A stretch of DNA of 64,000 bases from Alistipes sp. Zagget8 (lineage in GTDB: Bacteria; Bacteroidota; Bacteroidia; Bacteroidales; Rikenellaceae). Location of the stretch: NCBI GenBank assembly GCA_001941065.1, contig MSHJ01000015.1, positions 186,001 to 250,000 of the forward strand, given 5' to 3'. Within the stretch, counting starts at the first letter, position 1; every line of letters begins with the position of its first letter. Shown here piece by piece: positions 60,474 through 64,000 of this stretch. Made by a program: the position numbers and the translations under genes. A model generated the notes under the pieces. It saw only the letters and a list, made by a program, of their open reading frames with translations, made no database searches and had not been told where the DNA came from.

Positions 60474-62714
60474 TCACCGACCCCTGCGGCGGGACGACGT
60501 GCGGACCTTGGGGACTTTTGCGCGTCCTTCGGAGGGCGCAGCGGCGCGGCGTGCGGCGGCTTCGGGCAGCAGCACCTCGAAATCGAGCTGGCGCTTCTGC
60601 AGGTCGGCACGCTTCACGCGGATGCGCACGGGGCTGCCCAGCGTCAGCCGAATGCCCGTCGAGCGTCCGATGATTTCGTAAAGCTGCTCGTCGAACTGGA
60701 AGAAATCGCCTTCGATGTCCCGCAGGAACGACATGCCCTCGATGTGAGTCTCGTCCAGCTCCACATAGACTCCCCACTCCGTGAGGCCCGAGATGTGTCC
60801 TTCGAACTCCTCGCCGATGTGCTCCTTCATGAACTCGACCATCTTGTACTTGATCGACGCGCGTTCGGCCTCGGCGGCCACCACCTCGCGGTCCGAGGCG
60901 CGTGCGCAGAGGTCTTCCAGCTCGGTCTTGTCGGCCGCCTTGCCGCCCGCGAGGTAACGCGCCAGCAGCCGGTGGACCATCATGTCGGGATAGCGGCGGA
61001 TGGGCGAGGTGAAATGCGTGTAGTAGGGGAACGCCAGTCCATAGTGGCCGATGTTGTCGGTCGTGTAGTAGGCTTTGGCCATCGAGCGCACGGCCATCGT
61101 CGAGACGGCGTTCTCCTCGGTGGTGCCCTTGATCTGCTTGAAGAGCTTGTTCATCTCCTTGGCCACGGCGCGGCCCTTCGTGGCCTTGAAGATGTGTCCG
61201 AAGCGGAGGATGAACTGGCGGAAGCGGTCGAGTTTCTCCTCGCTCGGGGAGTCGTGCACGCGGTAGACCATCGTGCGCTCCGCCGTGCGGCCGCTCTCGG
61301 TCCTGCGCTTGCCGCAGAACTCCGCCACACGGCGATTGGCCAGCAGCATGAACTCCTCGATCATCTGGTTCGACTCCTTCTGCTCCTTGAAATAGACGCC
61401 CAGAGGCTTGCCGTTTTCGTCGAGTTTGAATTTCACCTCCTCGCGGTCGAACGAGATCGCGCCGTTTTTGAAACGCTCCTGACGCAGCGCCTGGGCCAGC
61501 CGGTTGAGGGTCAGTACCTCCTCGGCATAATCGCCGCGACCGGTTTCGATAATCTCCTGCGCCTCGGCGTAGGTGAAGCGGCGGTCGGAGTGGATGACCG
61601 TGCGGCCGAACCACTCTTCGAGTATTTCGAGGTTTTCGTTGAGGGTGAACACCGCCGAAAAGCAAAGGCTCGTCTCGTTGGGACGGAGCGAGCAGAGTTC
61701 GTTCGAGAGCCGTTCGGGCAGCATCGGCACGGTGCGGTCCACCAGATAGACCGATGTGCCGCGCTCCACGGCTTCGTCGTCGATCACCGAGTGGGGCCTC
61801 ACGTAGTGGGTCACGTCGGCGATGTGCACGCCGATCTCCCAGACGCCGTCCTTGATTTTGCGCACCGACAGCGCGTCGTCGAAATCCTTGGCGTCGGCGG
61901 GGTCCACCGTGAAGGTCACTGTCTGCCGGAAATCGCGCCGTTCGGCGATCTCCTTGCCCGTCACGCGGGCGTCGATGGCCTCGGCGGCCTCTTCGATCTC
62001 GGGTTCGAAACGGTAGGGGAGTTCGTACTCGGCCAGGATGGCGTGCATCTCCGTGTCGTTGTTGCCGGCCATGCCCAGCCGCTCGACCAGCTCGCCCACG
62101 GGGCTTTTGCTCCCGGGCTGCCAGTCGACGATGCGGACCACGACCTTCTCGCCGTCGCGCACGTCGGGCCAGGTGCGCTTCGAGAGGTAAATATCCATCG
62201 GCATGCGGCGCGAATCGGCCCGCACGAATATCTGGTGCAATCCGACCTCGGCCACACCCACATAGGGTTTGCGGTTGCGTTCGACGATCTTCGTGATCTC
62301 GCCTTCCATCTGCCCGTTGCGGCCGCGGTGCATCACCACGACCTCCACGCGGTCGCCGTTCAGGGCGTTCGCCGCATTGCGCTGGTTGACGAATATGTCG
62401 GCTTCCAACCCCTCGACCTTCACGTATACCGAACCCGACGCGGTCATGTCGGCCACGCCTTCGTAGTGGGGCAGGTGCTTCTGGGTGAGGCGGTATTTTT
62501 CGCGTGCGCACTCCTCGACGATGCCCTCTTCGAAGAGCCGGTCGAGGATTTCGAGCGTTTCGCGGCGTCCCTCCTTCGAGGCGCCTCCCGATGCCGAAGC
62601 GAGGTGCTTCAGCGAGAATTTATTGTTGGGAAATTCGCGCAGCAGGCTCAGTATCACCGATGTGCGGTCTGTTTTCCGGGCTCCTTTTCCGGAGCGTTGG
62701 TTTTGTTTGTTCAT
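60474..62714 (-). CDS. rnr: Ribonuclease R
   Basis: A 746-residue 3'-to-5' exoribonuclease. An N-terminal helix-turn-helix-like part and two cold-shock domains lead to the RNB domain, whose metal site is TVDPADAKDFDDAL. HYTHFTSPIRRYPDMMVHRL is the later RNB signature (written YTHFTSPIRRYPDMMVHRLL here), and an S1 domain (GEEFEGHISGLTEWGVYVEL) follows. The tail is basic (KVPKVRTSSRRRGR). It degrades structured RNA. Its start overlaps the stop of the M20 gene by 4 bases. Confidence 0.95.
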   Translation of the reverse strand: MNKQNQRSGKGARKTDRTSVILSLLREFPNNKFSLKHLASASGGASKEGRRETLEILDRLFEEGIVEECAREKYRLTQKHLPHYEGVADMTASGSVYVKVEGLEADIFVNQRNAANALNGDRVEVVVMHRGRNGQMEGEITKIVERNRKPYVGVAEVGLHQIFVRADSRRMPMDIYLSKRTWPDVRDGEKVVVRIVDWQPGSKSPVGELVERLGMAGNNDTEMHAILAEYELPYRFEPEIEEAAEAIDARVTGKEIAERRDFRQTVTFTVDPADAKDFDDALSVRKIKDGVWEIGVHIADVTHYVRPHSVIDDEAVERGTSVYLVDRTVPMLPERLSNELCSLRPNETSLCFSAVFTLNENLEILEEWFGRTVIHSDRRFTYAEAQEIIETGRGDYAEEVLTLNRLAQALRQERFKNGAISFDREEVKFKLDENGKPLGVYFKEQKESNQMIEEFMLLANRRVAEFCGKRRTESGRTAERTMVYRVHDSPSEEKLDRFRQFILRFGHIFKATKGRAVAKEMNKLFKQIKGTTEENAVSTMAVRSMAKAYYTTDNIGHYGLAFPYYTHFTSPIRRYPDMMVHRLLARYLAGGKAADKTELEDLCARASDREVVAAEAERASIKYKMVEFMKEHIGEEFEGHISGLTEWGVYVELDETHIEGMSFLRDIEGDFFQFDEQLYEIIGRSTGIRLTLGSPVRIRVKRADLQKRQLDFEVLLPEAAARRAAAPSEGRAKVPKVRTSSRRRGR

Positions 62715-63826
62715 TGTTTTTCAAGAATTTTCCGGGCTAATCGGCCCATATAGCCGATGCCCACGTCTATGGCCCCTTCGTCGGGAGAGAATGTCGCCGT
62801 GTGGGGTCGTCCGGCCGCGGCGCCCACGCCCAGCCGGTAGAACAGCGACGGATATTGCTGGCAATAGAATCCGAAATCCTCGGCCGTGGTCCTCAGCGGG
62901 AGCATCTCGACTCCGAGACCTTCGGTTTTGGCCAGCGCCGCGGCGTGCTTGACGAGTATCTCGTTGTTTACCACGCACGGATAGCCGCGCCCGATCTCCA
63001 CCGCGGTCTTCACGCCGTGCCGGGCGTCGATGTCCGCCGCGATGATCCCGATGCGGCGGTGGATGATTCCGCGTTCGCGTTCGTCGAACGTGCGGAGCGT
63101 ACCCTCCATGTAGACCTCGTCGGGCACGATGTTCGTCGCGCCGTGGGCCTCCACGCGGCCCACCGACAGCACGCACTCCTCGTCGTTGAGCGCGATGAGG
63201 CGCGTCAGCAGTTCGGCGCCCGCCGCGACGGGGTCTTTGAGCTGTTTGCGCATCGCGCCGTGGCCGCCCGTGCCGTGTATCCGAAAGCGCAGTTCGTCGC
63301 TCGCGGCCATGTACTTTCCGGCGCGGAACCCGAGGGTCCCCACCTCCAGCTGCGGCTCGACGTGCTCGCCCACCACGGCCCGCACGTCGTATCCGTCGAA
63401 GGGCTTTTCGGCCAGCACCAGCGACGCTCCGCCGGGGTTGCACTCCTCGCCGGGCTGGAACAGCCCGAAGAGCGTGCCCCGGAAGTCGGGTGCTGCGGCG
63501 AACTCCTTCAGGACTCCGAACAGCACGGCGGCGTGCATGTCGTGGCCGCAGGCGTGCATCACCCCTTCGTTCTGCGACCGCCACGCGGCGTCGTTCTGCT
63601 CGTCGATGGGCAGGGCGTCGATGTCGGCACGCAGCACGACGGCACGCCGGTCGCTGTCGGCCGTTTTACGGCCTTCGATGCGGGCCAGCACGCCCGTGGA
63701 TGCTATCCTGCGGTGTTCGATGCCCAGCTCCGCGAGCTGCTGTTCGATGAATGCTGCCGTGTCGTGCTCCTTGAACGACAGTTCGGGATGCGCGTGCAGG
63801 CGGCGGCGAAATTCGACGGGTGTCAT
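62711..63826 (-). CDS. M20-family amidohydrolase (N-acyl amino acid/hippurate hydrolase type)
   Basis: A 371-residue metallohydrolase. RRLHAHPELSFKEHDTAAFI opens it, HACGHDMHAAVLFG gives metal ligands, FQPGEECNPGGASLVL has the catalytic Glu region, and RTTAEDFGFYCQQYPSLFYR is close to the end with a His ligand later lost or shifted. The small dimerisation domain (RFRIHGTGGHGAMRKQLKDP) is present. It cleaves N-acyl amino acids or related amides in the cytoplasm. It lies between metF and rnr, with overlap to rnr, so these read as one operon. Confidence 0.9.
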   Translation of the reverse strand: MTPVEFRRRLHAHPELSFKEHDTAAFIEQQLAELGIEHRRIASTGVLARIEGRKTADSDRRAVVLRADIDALPIDEQNDAAWRSQNEGVMHACGHDMHAAVLFGVLKEFAAAPDFRGTLFGLFQPGEECNPGGASLVLAEKPFDGYDVRAVVGEHVEPQLEVGTLGFRAGKYMAASDELRFRIHGTGGHGAMRKQLKDPVAAGAELLTRLIALNDEECVLSVGRVEAHGATNIVPDEVYMEGTLRTFDERERGIIHRRIGIIAADIDARHGVKTAVEIGRGYPCVVNNEILVKHAAALAKTEGLGVEMLPLRTTAEDFGFYCQQYPSLFYRLGVGAAAGRPHTATFSPDEGAIDVGIGYMGRLARKILEKQ

Positions 63827-63839
63827 AATCGTAGTCTCT

Positions 63840-64000
63840 TTAAAATACCGCTTTCACGATCTTCTGGATGTTCGTCGTGCGGCTCATCGTGTAATAGTGT
63901 ACGACGGGAACGCCCGCGGCCATCAGTTCGCGGCTCTGGGCGATGGCCCATTCGGTCCCGACCTCGCGCACGTTGTCCGGATGCGCCTTTGCCTCGCGGA
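63840..64000 (-). CDS. metF: Methylenetetrahydrofolate reductase, C-terminal part (truncated by the window)
   Basis: The last 53 residues of a minus-strand protein, reading REVGTEWAIAQSRELMAAGV then PVVHYYTMSRTTNIQKIVKAVF. This is the conserved C-terminal strand-helix of MetF (GIEWATxQSxxLxxxGVPxxHFYT type). The enzyme reduces methylene-THF to methyl-THF for methionine synthesis. Its stop is 13 bases before the M20 gene start. Confidence 0.85.
   Translation of the reverse strand, partial: REAKAHPDNVREVGTEWAIAQSRELMAAGVPVVHYYTMSRTTNIQKIVKAVF

Noticed and set aside
60223..62511. A minus-strand open frame of 762 codons overlapping rnr in another frame
   Set aside because: It is an Arg/Gly/His-rich shadow of RNase R, which has all its domains in the adjacent frame.
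1..64000. CRISPR array, insertion sequence or prophage
   Set aside because: No regularly spaced direct repeats, transposase, integrase or phage structural genes were found. The only phage-like gene is the DUF6549-like orphan.

Overview
The window looks like a chromosomal segment of a GC-rich gut Bacteroidales bacterium, most like Alistipes/Rikenellaceae. This is inferred from SusC/SusD pairs, Bacteroidetes-type promoters (TTTG about 20 bases before TAnnTTTG), a bacterial V-type ATPase operon that includes a DUF2764 gene, TlpA-like lipoproteins with DUF4369-like N-termini, a DUF4301 protein and an HAE1 efflux operon. No database search was possible, so family names rest on motifs and remembered family features.

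Region 1 (1-7773) is a uronate or alginate utilisation locus. It holds the tail of an unknown gene, a hexuronate-type MFS importer, an SDR reductase, an alginate-lyase-family protein, two secreted carbohydrate esterases, a jelly-roll lyase-like gene broken at a G6 tract, and a FadR-type GntR regulator that has lost its recognition helix. A GntR-like palindrome lies between the divergent esterase and lyase-like genes.

Region 2 (7793-27614) is mostly housekeeping. It has a thioredoxin-ferredoxin-MarR operon with a palindromic operator in its promoter, a three-gene RND efflux operon, a tRNA-Arg(ACG), two TlpA-type lipoproteins around ruvC, lpxD, coaD, a phage-type small protein, an aminotransferase IV-like gene followed upstream by holA-tilS-murB, a DUF4301 gene and an SGNH esterase. 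Several intergenic spaces carry a family of short hairpins with 7-bp stems and a constant three-base loop.

Region 3 (27735-35350) is a V-type ATPase operon, E-DUF2764-A-B-D-I-K. The K subunit keeps residues that bind Na+ in Enterococcus hirae NtpK, and no F subunit is visible.

Region 4 (35466-60460) is a large polysaccharide utilisation locus. It has an SGNH hydrolase, a secreted protein with about nine DxDxDG-type loops, an AraC regulator, a sodium:solute symporter, GH2, GH88, two SusC/SusD pairs, a heparinase II/III-like lyase with an IPT/TIG domain, and GH3. The lyase plus GH88 pairing points to a uronate-containing glycan. The first SusC gene has a T8-G9 tract in its signal-peptide codons that puts start and body in different frames by one base, which makes it a candidate for slippage-based phase variation (or a sequencing miscall).

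Region 5 (60474-64000) has RNase R, an M20 amidohydrolase and the 3' end of metF.
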